A DNA stretch of 64,000 bases from Manduca sexta (GCF_014839805.1 NC_051131.1:12946913-13010912); one strand, 5' to 3'. Positions 46,566 through 57,301 are shown, counted from the first letter of the stretch. The notes: a model not told the origin generated them from the sequence alone. Made by a program: numbers and translations.

Positions 46566-48569
46566 GCGACGCGCGGATTAATATGATTCTTTTGGGGTAT
46601 GTTTATGGGAGTATAGTTTTATATGTTCTACAATTTTGTAAGATGAGTTTGTAGGCTTATTTGGAATATTCTAGACCGATGTTAATATTTCTGTCATATT
46701 ATTAAAGTACATTATCCTTTAGCAATAATAAACTATTGATTTGTATGTTTGGCACAATATAGATATTTTTTCTAACAAATTTAGACCATATTTTCAATTA
46801 CAGACTTTTCTATTTGGGATTCTCTTGACTTCGTGTTAGCTTTTCATACATCTATTCAGATGATAGTATATGTTCCAATTTTATATCAATTTTTACATGT
46901 CAATATGTCTTTCTGTGTTAAAATCTTTAAATTCAAACTCAACATTTTCTTTATTCAAATAGTCTTTCACAAGCTCTTTTGAATCGTTATAAATCTACCA
47001 CCGCTTTGGAACGTGTTATCGCTGTGAAGAAGCATGGCAAGAAAACTCTCTCATAAACATCATCTATTATTTAACTCCTGTTGTTTATTTCATATACATA
47101 TATTTTAAAAATATCCTGACCACCATAAACTGCAACTTCGCTATGCATTTTAGATTCGGAAGTCATCCCATTAATAATTTCTGCGTCACGTCCAGAACTA
47201 TTACAGTCATTCCAAACCTCTTTTGTTGCTATAAAATGATAATTAACTGGGGGACTAGATGATCAATCATCATTATTTCAACGAACCACTTAGGGGAGAT
47301 GAAATGATCCTCATTGAGATTATAACGGCTTTTTAAGCGGCTTAAATGTTGCTTAAGACATTTTTGGAGTATGGTCAGTTCTTTTGGGTTAATGAGATTA
47401 ATAGTTTTATTTCTTTTTTTTAACATGACTACATTTGCAAGCACGGCAAGAGCCGACTTGTACAAACACACAGGATTTTTGGCTGAGCGTTGGATAGTTA
47501 TTTGTTGAATTATGTAAGTGAAGAAAAATTAAGTCAGAGGTTATCAAAGAATCAAATGCTGAGATGGACAGAAGGTCGAAAAGCTACGATTTGTTGAACA
47601 GATGTGGTCATAAATGTTGATTCTTAGTTGTTAGTATATTGTTTTTTTGGAGATTAGGTACTTCCTTAATCCAAACTTAAAAGATATATAGGTCAATATA
47701 ATTTAATTATAATGCATCAGAAGACGAATAGATGTAAAGTTAAACTATGAACTTATGCTTAACAAAAAATATACTCGCATTGTTAAATTTGGAGTCCAAA
47801 AGTGCTATAACAAATAACATGGTTATTCCATTCCAAACACATAACAAATGACAGCCATAAACACACAGCTTAGTGATTCGCGAGGTTTATAGCGCGAAAG
47901 GTCGCGGGTTAGGTTCCGGAGTGGAGACCTTTACCGACCCACTAACATTTGCCGAGTTTATAGTGCCACTGCGTTACGTCACGTTTTATGGATTCCTTGT
48001 GAACTTAAGCAACATTATATCACAATTATAAATGACGATTAAATATTTTAAGACATTGCAATTCAATCATGATTTAAAAAATATTTTGTACAGTGCTGAT
48101 AAATTACATTAGTTATTTTTTCATCGAATATTGCTTTTGGAAGTTTCATATGTATTTGTCATCGATTCAATACACATAAGTCTAAACTGTATATCTATTT
48201 TACATGATATTGTCAATATGACATTAAAATAAATGACTGTAGGTAAGCACCATTATAATTATTATTACGTTTAGGGCCTTACTTAATAAAATTATCAATA
48301 TTGACAACGCCCAGCTTAGACCTTTGATTTTTAAAATGCAACACTTGGCACACGACTTCCCTAGACAACGTAAAAAAGCAATTTTTTTTAATTCCGATCA
48401 TAATAGCTATAAATACCATCGGGCTCACGGTTATCAATATATAATGGGCATAGTAATCCACAAAATACCGGCAAGTGCAGCGTTGAACGTCTACTTGCAT
48501 GGTGGACAGATGACTTGATTAAGGTACAGGAATACGCTGGATACAGGCCGCTTTCGACAGGTCCGTCTG
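46566..48569. other. Gene-free stretch
   Basis: AT-rich. A tRNA-like scrap at about 47885-47935 (GCGAAAGGTCGCGGGTTAGG) is noted. The frames at 47229-47471 and 48279-48518 lack any family feature. Confidence 0.45.
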
Positions 48570-48632
48570 GAAATATTTTGGACAGGCCTATGTTCAGCAG
48601 TGGATTTTATGTGATTGATGATGATGAATCCA
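48570..48632 (+). repeat. RTE-like 3' terminus
   Basis: GGAAATATTTTGGACAGGCC, TATGTTCAGCAGTGGATTTT and ATGTGATTGATGATGATGA. Ending in short GAT/TGA repeats is typical of RTE-type LINEs in Lepidoptera (from memory). Confidence 0.72.
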
Positions 48633-49065
48633 CAAAATGTTATCAAATCAAAAGTTCAAACGAATTACTCGACTTAGACCCTTAATCGAAGAACGAAACT
48701 ACCCGGCGAACATAACTACTACAGAGTTTCTCTAAACAGTTTAATATTGTGTGCCCATAAAGCAAATAACGACACGTAATAAAATCGACGTGAGCAAATA
48801 AAATGCTTGTTTGATTGCCGTTTCGTGTTGAGATTCGTATCGCACTTGCTCGTGGTACAATACTTCATCACGCTATCTTATCGAAACTTCATAAAATCAA
48901 AATATTTTTGTAAGGCAAACTCATGCCTTTGTTTTTGAAATTTTGGAGCCTTCCGTTAGTTATTAATGACTAAGTATTGCTTAATAATGTGCCCGCGTGA
49001 AAACTCTATTAGGTTATAAAACTAAAATACTGAACGCTGCCAGCGCTATCTATTTGAAAAATCTG

Positions 49066-49260
49066 ATTTCATTGAGCATTTTTTTTTCATGGGGGCATTT
49101 ACATGGATAAAAGGTAGCCTATGTGATAATCCAGGACATGTTGTACCCATGTGTCATATTTCATCCAAATCTATTCAGTCGTTTTTGCGTTTTCTTTTAA
49201 CAAACATACAAACATCTAAAAGAATTTCACAAACTGGCATTTACAATATTAGTAAGAAAT
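49066..49260 (-). mobile_element. Helitron-like fragment
   Basis: Reversed body with GGGGGCATTTACATGGATAA, GGTAGCCTATGTGATAATCC, CATCCAAATCTATTCAGTCG and AACAAACATACAAACATCT. The 3' hairpin end is missing. The plus-strand frame over it is not a gene. Confidence 0.5.
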
Positions 49261-49611
49261 ACGATAAGATAAGATTTTAGGAGAATGAAAACATACTGGC
49301 AACCTACCATCAACGTCTTTTTTTAACATGGTTAAATGCGTTTACAGATTTTTGCCTGACTCGCCGATATAAACACCATCAACCCTAGAATTATTACAAT
49401 TAAAAACAGATATTTTTTTTTGGAATTTTATTCAAAATAATTTCCAAAATTAAGTGGAGAGGTACCTACTTCGAGGTAACATCTTATACCCCTAGTAGTG
49501 CTAAACTGCATGTATAAAAAACTGAAACGTTCCATAAATGTATGACGATACAACGTAATTAATTATATTCAAACAACAACAATGAAACAACATTTTGAAT
49601 ATAAATAATCG

Positions 49612-49617
49612 TTTATT
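49612..49617 (-). terminator. Poly(A) signal for the minus-strand SLC26 gene
   Basis: An AATAAA on the minus strand lies about 230 bp past the stop codon. It is the first exact hexamer noticed downstream, so the 3' UTR is probably about 250 bp. Confidence 0.5.
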
Positions 49618-49846
49618 TTTTAACAAAGATTACAAAATAACTATTTCAACGTTTTTCGGCTATCCTGCTTATCATTTACGTAATAAGTACATATTTCTAT
49701 TCTTCTTATAATCTACATCAAACTCAAGGTTACAATCGCATTTTATCTGACCATCCTGATAACTACACACCTGCATTATCACAACTCTAGCTCTCTATTA
49801 CAAGGTCCTAGATAAAAAATTACAATGCAAAAATCATCAGAATTTT

Positions 49847-51601
49847 TCAAACACTTTTAGGAAAAGCCTCAGGGAGATCTAAAACATTTTCAGCGTACAC
49901 AAACTTATTATGAGAAGATGGGTCTATGTCTACGCAAAGATTTTTCAGATACAAATTAAAATTCAGCAGAAGTATTAGCTTCGACTTCTTTTCTAAATCT
50001 TTTACAACCAACATAAGGTTTGACGCTACTGTAAAGTCCATATTATTCAAGTTCGTACCATCAATGATAATGACCGTGTCTGAAATGAATGAAGCTGCTT
50101 TCAAAACTGCCTTTCTGACATGTTCCGCGGCACAATATGACACTGATTCTGTCAATGGGACAATCATTATATCTCCTTTCTCTGTTTTTATAACATTAGG
50201 TGTAACTGTCGGCCGAGATACATTGTACAGTAATACCACAGCTTCTATAATGATTCCTGCTATCATCCCGTACTCCAAACCAGAGAATAAACATACAATC
50301 ATGGTAATTGAGAGGACAACCAGCTCTCTCTTACTATTTCTCCACAGTCTGCCCAGGATCTTGTAATCAATCATTGAAAACATAGCTGTGATAATCAATC
50401 CAGCTAATGAAGCTTTCGGAATGTAGTAGAAAGTTGAAGTCAAATATGTCAGTGCGACTATAATTAGTAATACCTTAGTAACACCACCAGCAGGAGTGAC
50501 TACTCCAGAAACGTGGTTTAGAGCTGTTCTTGTGAAAGATCCTGTAATTGGCATACTTTGCCCGAATGATCCAATGATGTTACACAGACCGAGAGCTATC
50601 ATTTCCTGTGTTGCATCAATGCGCCCGCCTTCAGCAAAAGCTTTCGCTATCGCTACAGATTCAAGGATCGCAACTAACGGCAGTGCAATTGATCCAGGGC
50701 CTAAAACCGATAGCATATCTGTGAAACTCAATGTTTCATTGCGAACAGTAGTTGAGAATGGTGGCCATGTGAATTCCGGCAGGCCACTTCCGATATCACC
50801 AATAATAGCCAAGGGTTCTGTATCCCACGTCACTTTTAAAATATAGGTTATGATCATTCCAATAATTACCACGATAGCATTTCTGGATAAACTCATAAAC
50901 CATCGCGTCTGTTTGATAATTCCGTCAGTTCTGTTACAACCTTGACCCATTTTACGCAAAAGCAGGAGCATGCCTACAGTACTAAAGCCGAGCACTGGTT
51001 CCCATAACTTGACTGTCTTTATATTTATTGCAAAGTTATACACAGATTCCGAGAAATAGTTTCCTGACGAACCACTTGTCCCAAAAAGCGACTTCAGTTG
51101 TGAAGCAGCAATTTGCAGAGCTGCGGCTGTAGTGAATCCACTAATGACAGGCATGGATATGAACTCCACTAGAAACCCGAGGTGGAGGACGCCCATAACT
51201 AATATCATTACTCCAGATAAAAATGCAGCCAGGATAGCAAAATCTATTGAATAGTTGGATACGTATCTCGCCGTCATCGCCGCGAGGATCGCTGTCGGTC
51301 CAACCGTGACGTTATAGCAACTGCCGAAGAACACGTAGACCACTCCCGAAGTAAGAGACGCGTACAGTCCATGTTCAGGTGGAAGACCGGCTATCAAGGC
51401 GTATGCTATTCCTTGAGGAATCGCTGTTAACCCAACAGTAATTCCTGCTATAATGTCTTGAATTATGTATTCACTTTTATATTTTGGAAGCCATTCGATT
51501 ATCGGCAGTCGTTTCTTCACAGTTTTTACTGAACACGCATTTTTGACGTATTTTTTCACTCTTTTTCTACACGGACTTGGGTCCACATTCAAAACCGTCA
51601 T
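49847..51601 (-). CDS. SLC26-family anion (sulfate) transporter, intronless, paralogue 1
   Basis: A complete 584-residue member of the SLC26/SulP family, closest in general form to the SLC26A11-like sodium-independent sulfate transporters of insects. It should act as a multi-pass plasma-membrane anion transporter or exchanger. A basic N-terminus (about residues 12-31) leads to IIEWLPKYKSEYIIQDIIAG and the first membrane helices with IPQGIAYALIAGLPPEHGLY (about 61-80), the family signature. NVTVGPTAILAA and GSFTRTALNHVSG match helices 3 and 10, which form the anion site in known structures. A STAS domain fills about 455-575 (VIIIDGTNLNNMDFTVASNL). Length is normal. The ATG at 51601 follows a 40-base leader and aligns with its paralogue. 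There is no intron, frameshift or missing core motif. It faces its paralogue at 55145 head to head. Substrate is inferred from family only. Confidence 0.96.
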   Translation of the reverse strand: MTVLNVDPSPCRKRVKKYVKNACSVKTVKKRLPIIEWLPKYKSEYIIQDIIAGITVGLTAIPQGIAYALIAGLPPEHGLYASLTSGVVYVFFGSCYNVTVGPTAILAAMTARYVSNYSIDFAILAAFLSGVMILVMGVLHLGFLVEFISMPVISGFTTAAALQIAASQLKSLFGTSGSSGNYFSESVYNFAINIKTVKLWEPVLGFSTVGMLLLLRKMGQGCNRTDGIIKQTRWFMSLSRNAIVVIIGMIITYILKVTWDTEPLAIIGDIGSGLPEFTWPPFSTTVRNETLSFTDMLSVLGPGSIALPLVAILESVAIAKAFAEGGRIDATQEMIALGLCNIIGSFGQSMPITGSFTRTALNHVSGVVTPAGGVTKVLLIIVALTYLTSTFYYIPKASLAGLIITAMFSMIDYKILGRLWRNSKRELVVLSITMIVCLFSGLEYGMIAGIIIEAVVLLYNVSRPTVTPNVIKTEKGDIMIVPLTESVSYCAAEHVRKAVLKAASFISDTVIIIDGTNLNNMDFTVASNLMLVVKDLEKKSKLILLLNFNLYLKNLCVDIDPSSHNKFVYAENVLDLPEAFPKSV

Positions 51602-51690
51602 TGCTACGTGTGCGTTGTTCGAAGTATCAGCTAATACTACTGAGATATACTTCAGAATGTGTCACTTATGATTATCTTGATGTGTTTTAT
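51602..51690 (-). promoter_or_regulatory. Core promoter of SLC26 paralogue 1
   Basis: On the minus strand an initiator TCTCAGTAGTA (A at 51641) lies 40 bases before the ATG, and a GATAATCATAAG segment lies about 30-40 bases upstream of it. Both, and the leader ending GCACACG-CAATGA, align with the region upstream of the paralogue. Conservation between the copies supports function. There is no TATA box, so the GATA-like site may take its place or bind a gut-type GATA factor (inference). Confidence 0.6.
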
Positions 51691-53218
51691 CGTTCATGTC
51701 AATCAATTGAAAAGGCCTATACACACGCGCTTCTGTTTATTGAAGATAATATTGGATTTGTGTCAACTAATACTTATATTTGTCAAGTGGATATTTTAAG
51801 TCAGAGATTGTGATGTACGTAGTATTTAAACCAGGAAGAAGGGATTTACTTCTCACTCAACAACTTGATCATGAGAACTTTCAAAAAGATTTTTTTATTG
51901 AAGTTCAATATTTCAGAAAATTGGTTTGATGTAAATTGTACATAAATAATGCAGATTTTTTCATAAAATAAGAATCATGTCTTGTAACAGGATAACGGTT
52001 GCTACATTCAATATCTTGCACTTTATAAATATTACCTGGATTTCATTTTGTGTTAAGAAATTATTCAAGTGATAGTCTTCAAATTCCTCATTACACCCAT
52101 ATTTCCAATCAATTCGTATCATCACTTAAATCTCGTAAACCGTAAAATCCAGACAAACGCAAAGAAGTTTTACGTTGATCGTAAAGTCAGGTATGCTATT
52201 CGATTTGTAAGAGCCACTACGGAGATCGCACCTTCGCGACCGAAGGGGAGTTTTATGGTTTTGTATTTTACGATAACTCGAACATAAGGTACTGTTTAGT
52301 TCATATCATAATCTTCAAAAATGAGTAAGTCATCAGGATTGCGATTTTCGTAGAAGTTTACGATAATGTAACTTATAAGTGTCAATGAGATTTTTTTAAA
52401 ATAGAAAATTTTGTTGATTCTTCGTCAGGACAAAGTCTTCCCAAAGATTTCCAGATCGAAATGTTGGATCCTGCTTGTAATTATAATTTTTGATTGTGTT
52501 AAAGATATACATAAACTTCAGCCGATTAATTGGTGGTGATGGTAAATCACTAAGCTGCTGTGTAACTTTGTTTATTTTAATTTCCTAATTAGTTTTTAAA
52601 ATAATTTAATTAAGAATCTAATTTTCTATTATTCCTACTAATTAAAAAAATAATTACACATCTTGCAGTAATGTAATTCAACATTATTTGACTTCAACGC
52701 CTCATCCAAATGTTTATGAACAACGGGCGATTGCTCAATTATACATATGTATCGCGTATCAAGTAACAATTTAGAGGAACAAACACGTTCCGCTGAAATC
52801 CCGGCAGTGGTAACCCTTCGCCAGCCACGAGGGTATTTCCGGCCCAACGCATTCGATTTAGGAAACAAACACGGTATTAATTCTCGGGATATTATTGGCA
52901 GCGGAATTAAGGGATCCAACGTAGACGGTTTAATGAATCGTATATGAGCTATGGGTTTGGGCAACGTTTAGTGCACTCGATAACCGCTACATAATGTTTG
53001 TAAAGGTTCAATTAATAACTGGGCGAGGTGGGGAAAATATGGAGCAGTGGTGTGCTGTGACGATCCATCGTTATTATCTACGGATGACATTACTAAAATA
53101 TTATTGTTGGTAAAAATATTTATCTGAAATTTTTTGTGAACGAATAGATTGGATATTTTGCTACCCTAGTTTATGTTTAATAATATGACTTAGTATCTGT
53201 TTCATGACTCAACTCCCA
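51691..53218. other. Intergenic sequence between the SLC26 paralogues, left part
   Basis: No gene relic is recognisable. A GC-richer block at about 52785-52950 (CGGCAGTGGTAACCCTTCGC; GGCCCAACGCATTCGATTTA) is open on both strands but has no family features and may be a regulatory element. Confidence 0.4.
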
Positions 53219-53445
53219 CGCCTTTATCCCCGAAGGGATAGGGCGCAAGTAGGGCATTCTCTTTTCGCCTGTGTATTTCGTCCCATGATGTGACAGGAGG
53301 AGAGCCTGTCGCCATATCATGCAGAAATCCCCGACTATGGGCTTACAGTGGCCAAAAAAACCCTAATCACTTTGCCAGAAACACAATTCGAAACCTGGAA
53401 CTTAGAGGCGTTTTGTAACGTGCGATACATTTACGCCATCAAGGC
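53219..53445 (-). repeat. Family A tRNA-derived SINE between the SLC26 genes
   Basis: Minus-oriented: GATGGCGTAAATGTAT gives the A-box region and CCAGGTTTCGAATTGTGTTT the B-box region, with TTTCGTCCCATGATGTGACA and CTTTATCCCCGAAGGGATAG in the body and tail. Confidence 0.8.
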
Positions 53446-53883
53446 TGTCTTTTATAACTCAATTATTATTTTAAAAGATAAAATACAGTTTAATTTACAC
53501 ATCAACCAAATTTTTAAATAAAATTCAAATATTGGTTTAAAGTCAAATGAATAACACCAAACATCAAAAGACAGTAACTTACCAAATCTCGTCTATTACA
53601 ATGGTATCGCGTATTTGTCACTCCATTGTACCCTCAAAAGTTTCATCGTTTACGCGAGAATGGATTTAAGACAAAGCTTATTCCTAAGTACGTATTAATT
53701 CTGCCATATATCAAATAGTTTGAGGATGGGTCTTACCGACCCCCCTGCAACAAAGGGTTGACTCGGATTCGAGTTAGCGCAGAAATCTATTTTATGATTT
53801 ATTCATTAGTGAAATGGAATTGCAATTTAGGCAGGAAGGGTTATATATTGTTTTTCATTTTTGTGATTGATTATGAAGTTATA

Positions 53884-54115
53884 AATAACTATTAACTATT
53901 GCTCGCGGTTTCGCTCGAGTGAAAGAGGTTTCCGGGATAAAAGTCCTGTTATAAATTTTCCCGGGATAGGAAGAAGCTTATAACATAGGGTCTAAAACTA
54001 TCTCCATATCAAATGTCATAAAAATCCGTTCAGTAGATTTTGAGATAATAGATGACATAGAGACAGACAGAAAAGGGGATTTGTTATATAATATGTATAG
54101 ATTATGATGCCTATA
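53884..54115 (-). mobile_element. Helitron-like element between the SLC26 genes
   Basis: Reverse of the 12455 family: GCTCGCGGTTTCGCTCGAGT (end hairpin region), CCGGGATAAAAGTCC, AACTATCTCCATATCAAATG and ATCCGTTCAGTAGATTTTGA. The CTAG end is replaced by CAATAG. Confidence 0.68.
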
Positions 54116-54347
54116 CCGACATTTAGAAATAACCAGGGCCTGAATTTAAGATAGTCTTGTCCAAAATTCTATTCTCTATATTTTTTTAAAATCTATTTTT
54201 TTATTTTCCCGGCTTTCTTCTACTTTTGTGGCATTGTAGAGGCGCCTTAGCTAGACTTTTTGTCATTTTATTTAAATGATTCTATCCTTTCAGTTAAGTA
54301 TCCTAATTCCGACCTGTTTAGAAATAATAAAGTCACTACTTTATTAT

Positions 54348-54411
54348 GTCATTTCTTTATTTTTATCGATAATCCCTAACTAAGGATTATCAATAAAAAT
54401 AAAGAAATGAC
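54348..54411. repeat. Hairpin: 28-bp arms, one mismatch, 8-nt spacer
   Basis: GTCATTTCTTTATTTTTATC then GATAATCC is matched by its reverse complement at 54384-54411 with a single C/T difference. No target duplication is visible. Same style as 39541-39600. Confidence 0.95.
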
Positions 54412-54941
54412 TAAAAATAAAAATAATGTGGATAAGTTTCATAATATATTTATATGCCTTAAAGTCTTAGAGTACACACTCAATGCCACTCTTATCTACG
54501 AGTACGTTAACTTTGTCATTATCAGAATACTTTAACTCTACTTATGTCTCGTGACTGATGTTTCATTGAAGTGCGTTTGTACTGAAATTATCGATATTAG
54601 GATTGACACTAAATCTTGATTGGCATTCTAAAAATATGTTATATAATATCTAAATTTGCTATCTCCCGTTCCAAGGCTGGCACTTAAGTTTATATTTATG
54701 AATCCCTCGCGAAATCTAAGTCATGGCAAATCAACGCCAAATTCTATACAACTGTTACACCTGGTACGCAAATTCGACAATCGATTACCATTTAATATTA
54801 ATCGTAAAAGTATCATCGTCATCACCAGCCTCTTTAATTCTACTGAACATAAGCCAGTACACTAAAGTATAGCGAACATAATATAATGGTACCCACATGA
54901 GTCAGAAAAGCGTACGCACTTTGTTCGTTTTACGTCAGTCC

Positions 54942-55003
54942 AAGTGATTCAATAAATATGACATAACAATATAAGTGATTCAATAAATATGACATAACAT
55001 TTA
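54942..55003. repeat. 31-bp tandem duplication upstream of SLC26 paralogue 2
   Basis: AAGTGATTCAATAAATATGA followed by CATAACA occurs at 54942 and 54973. It lies 110-170 bp before the inferred start site, so it could affect expression. It is near-identical between copies, hence recent. Confidence 0.9.
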
Positions 55004-55069
55004 TCACTGTATTTATTACAATAGGCATAACAACCAAAATTATGTAAAGCCAACATCATCTGTAATCGG

Positions 55070-55144
55070 TGATACGATAAAGATAAGCGACCATATTCAG
55101 AAGAGATTTCAGTAGTAACAGAAACCTCGGACGAGGCACACGCA
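55070..55144 (+). promoter_or_regulatory. Core promoter of SLC26 paralogue 2
   Basis: The initiator TTTCAGTAGTA (A at about 55111) lies 34 bases before the ATG. CGATAAAGATAAGCGACC, with two GATA motifs, is centred about 30 bases upstream of the start site. AAGATAA, CATATTCAGAAG and the leader match paralogue 1, so these are the conserved parts. Confidence 0.62.
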
Positions 55145-56902
55145 ATGATGACTTCCGACTTAGAATCAAACCCTTGTCGAAAACGTGTGAAAAAACGCAT
55201 CAAGAATGCATGTTCAGTAAAAACAGTGAAGAAACGGCTGCCTATTTTAGAATGGCTTCCGAAATACAAAACTGAATACATAATACAAGACATGATAGCA
55301 GGTATTACTGTAGCTTTAACAGCGATTCCTCAAGGGATAGCCTACGCTTTGATAGCCGGTCTTCCACCTGAACATGGACTTTACGCGTCTCTTACCTCGG
55401 GAGTGGTCTACGTATTCTTCGGCAGTTGCTACAACGTCACGGTTGGACCGACAGCGATCCTCGCGGCAATGACGGCAAGATACGTATCCAACTATTCAAC
55501 AGACTTCGCTATCCTGGCGGCATTTTTGTCTGGATTATTTATATTATTTATGGGTGTCTTTCATCTTGGTTTCTTAGTGGATTTCATATCCATGCCAGTG
55601 ATCAGTGGATTTACAACGGCCGCAGCATTACAAATCGCATCTTCACAACTCAAGTCGTTGTTTGGCACAAGTGGATCATCAGGAAACTACTTCGCGGAGT
55701 CTGTGTATAATTTCGCAATGAATATAAGGACTGTAAAGTTATGGGAATCAGTACTTGGATTTAGTACAATTTTGATGTTAATTTTGTTAAAGAAAATGGG
55801 GCAAGGTTGTAAAAGAACTGATGGATTTATCAAACGGACTAGATGGTTCGTATCTTTGTGCAGAAATGCCATCGTAGTGGTTATTGGAATGATAATTACC
55901 TATATTTTAAAAGTGACTTTGGACAGCGAACCTTTATCCATAACTGGAGATATTGGAAGTGGTTTACCTGACTTCACCTGGCCACCATTTTCAACTACAG
56001 CTGGGAACGAAACGCTAAACTTCATTGATATGTTATCAGTTTTAGGTCCTGGATCAGTTGCAATACCATTAGTTGCCCTGTTTGAGTCTGTGGCGATAGC
56101 AAAAGCTTTTGCTGAAGGCGGGCGCATTGATGCTACTCAGGAAATGATAGCTATTGGTTTGTGTAACATCATTGGATCATTCGGACAGAGCATGCCAATC
56201 ACAGGATCCTTCGCGAGAACAGCTCTAAATCACGATTCTGGTGTAGTCACTCCTGCTGGTGGAGTTACTAAAGTGTTGCTCATAATCTTCGCCCTTACAT
56301 ATTTGACTTCTACGTTCTACTATATTCCAAAAGCTTCATTAGCTGGTTTGATCATCACGGCTTTGTTTACAATGATTGATTACGAGATTTATGGAAGGCT
56401 ATGGAAGAATAGCAAGAGAGAGTTGCTAGTGATGTTAATTACTATAGTAGTGTGTTTATTCTACGGGTTGGAGTATGGCATGTTAGCTGGAGTTATTATC
56501 GAAGCTTGTGTGCTATTGTATAATGTATCTCAACCAACAGTTAATGTAAATGTGATAAAAACTGACAAAGTAGCAGTAACTATAGTCCCTTTGATTGATT
56601 CAGTGTCATACTGTGCCGCAGAATATGTAAGAAAGGCAATTATAAAAGCATCTCTTAATAGTTCAAACACCGTAATCATTATTGATGGTACTAATTTAAA
56701 GAATATGGATTTCACAGTAGCGTCTAACCTGATGCTGATTGTACAAGATTTAGAAAAGAAATCAAGGTTAATACTTCTTTATAATTTCAATTTGGGTTTG
56801 AAAAATCTTTGTTTAGATATAAATCCATTTGCTGTACACAAATTTGTACATGCATCTAATATTTTAGATCACGTTTCAGAAATTTTGCCCAACAATATTT
56901 AA
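55145..56902 (+). CDS. SLC26-family anion (sulfate) transporter, intronless, paralogue 2
   Basis: A complete 585-residue SLC26/SulP protein, roughly 80-85% identical to paralogue 1 by eye. The order is the same: basic N-terminus, EWLPKYKTEYIIQDMIAG, the family signature IPQGIAYALIAGLPPEHGLY, NVTVGPTAILAA (helix 3), GSFARTALNHDSG (helix 10) and a C-terminal STAS domain (VIIIDGTNLKNMDFTVASNL). Two ATGs lie side by side (55145, 55148); the first is used here. Notable differences from paralogue 1 are an Asp for Val in the helix-10 segment (HDSG against HVSG) and a more diverged C-terminal half. The N-terminal membrane part is nearly unchanged, also at silent sites. The gene is unbroken and has its own promoter, so both copies are probably active. 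Substrate and tissue are not shown by the sequence. Confidence 0.96.
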   Translation: MMTSDLESNPCRKRVKKRIKNACSVKTVKKRLPILEWLPKYKTEYIIQDMIAGITVALTAIPQGIAYALIAGLPPEHGLYASLTSGVVYVFFGSCYNVTVGPTAILAAMTARYVSNYSTDFAILAAFLSGLFILFMGVFHLGFLVDFISMPVISGFTTAAALQIASSQLKSLFGTSGSSGNYFAESVYNFAMNIRTVKLWESVLGFSTILMLILLKKMGQGCKRTDGFIKRTRWFVSLCRNAIVVVIGMIITYILKVTLDSEPLSITGDIGSGLPDFTWPPFSTTAGNETLNFIDMLSVLGPGSVAIPLVALFESVAIAKAFAEGGRIDATQEMIAIGLCNIIGSFGQSMPITGSFARTALNHDSGVVTPAGGVTKVLLIIFALTYLTSTFYYIPKASLAGLIITALFTMIDYEIYGRLWKNSKRELLVMLITIVVCLFYGLEYGMLAGVIIEACVLLYNVSQPTVNVNVIKTDKVAVTIVPLIDSVSYCAAEYVRKAIIKASLNSSNTVIIIDGTNLKNMDFTVASNLMLIVQDLEKKSRLILLYNFNLGLKNLCLDINPFAVHKFVHASNILDHVSEILPNNI

Positions 56903-57295
56903 AAGACATAACAATTACCTATTTAAATAGTATTTATATATTATGAGTAAAGGTCAAGTATCATCGCCATGTCATAAGTTATCAAGGTGTCAGATAATTT
57001 GCAAATAAGACCTTCGACATATTGTGTTAAGTGTTGTAATTAAGTGGATCTTTCGTATCTACTATGCTAGAATATGATATACTACTACGAACAGTCAGCC
57101 ACAATAGGAGCTGAACAGATTCAAAACAAAATACTTCTATATGTTAATTTAAATCGAAATATTCTCTTTATCTGAAAAAAAATTCACTCTTTAAATTTTA
57201 TTTTAGAAAAAAAAAAAACGATAGTGATACCGATATAAAAGTTTGAAGGCGATTATAAATTTTTATTTATTCAGCTACTTTTGGGGTTAACTGTA

Positions 57296-57301
57296 AATAA
57301 A
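57296..57301 (+). terminator. Poly(A) signal for SLC26 paralogue 2
   Basis: AATAAA about 395 bp after the stop codon, in GTAAATAAAATATT, is the first exact hexamer noticed. The A/T-rich sequence before it fits a 3' UTR. Confidence 0.45.

Noticed and set aside
49926..50846. Plus-strand frames of 146 and 116 codons
   Set aside because: Antisense shadows of SLC26 paralogue 1. The equivalents on the minus strand of paralogue 2 are shadows as well.
51691..55069. A further decayed SLC26 copy between the two paralogues
   Set aside because: No SLC26 signature segment was found in any frame. The interval holds a SINE, a Helitron-like element and a hairpin.
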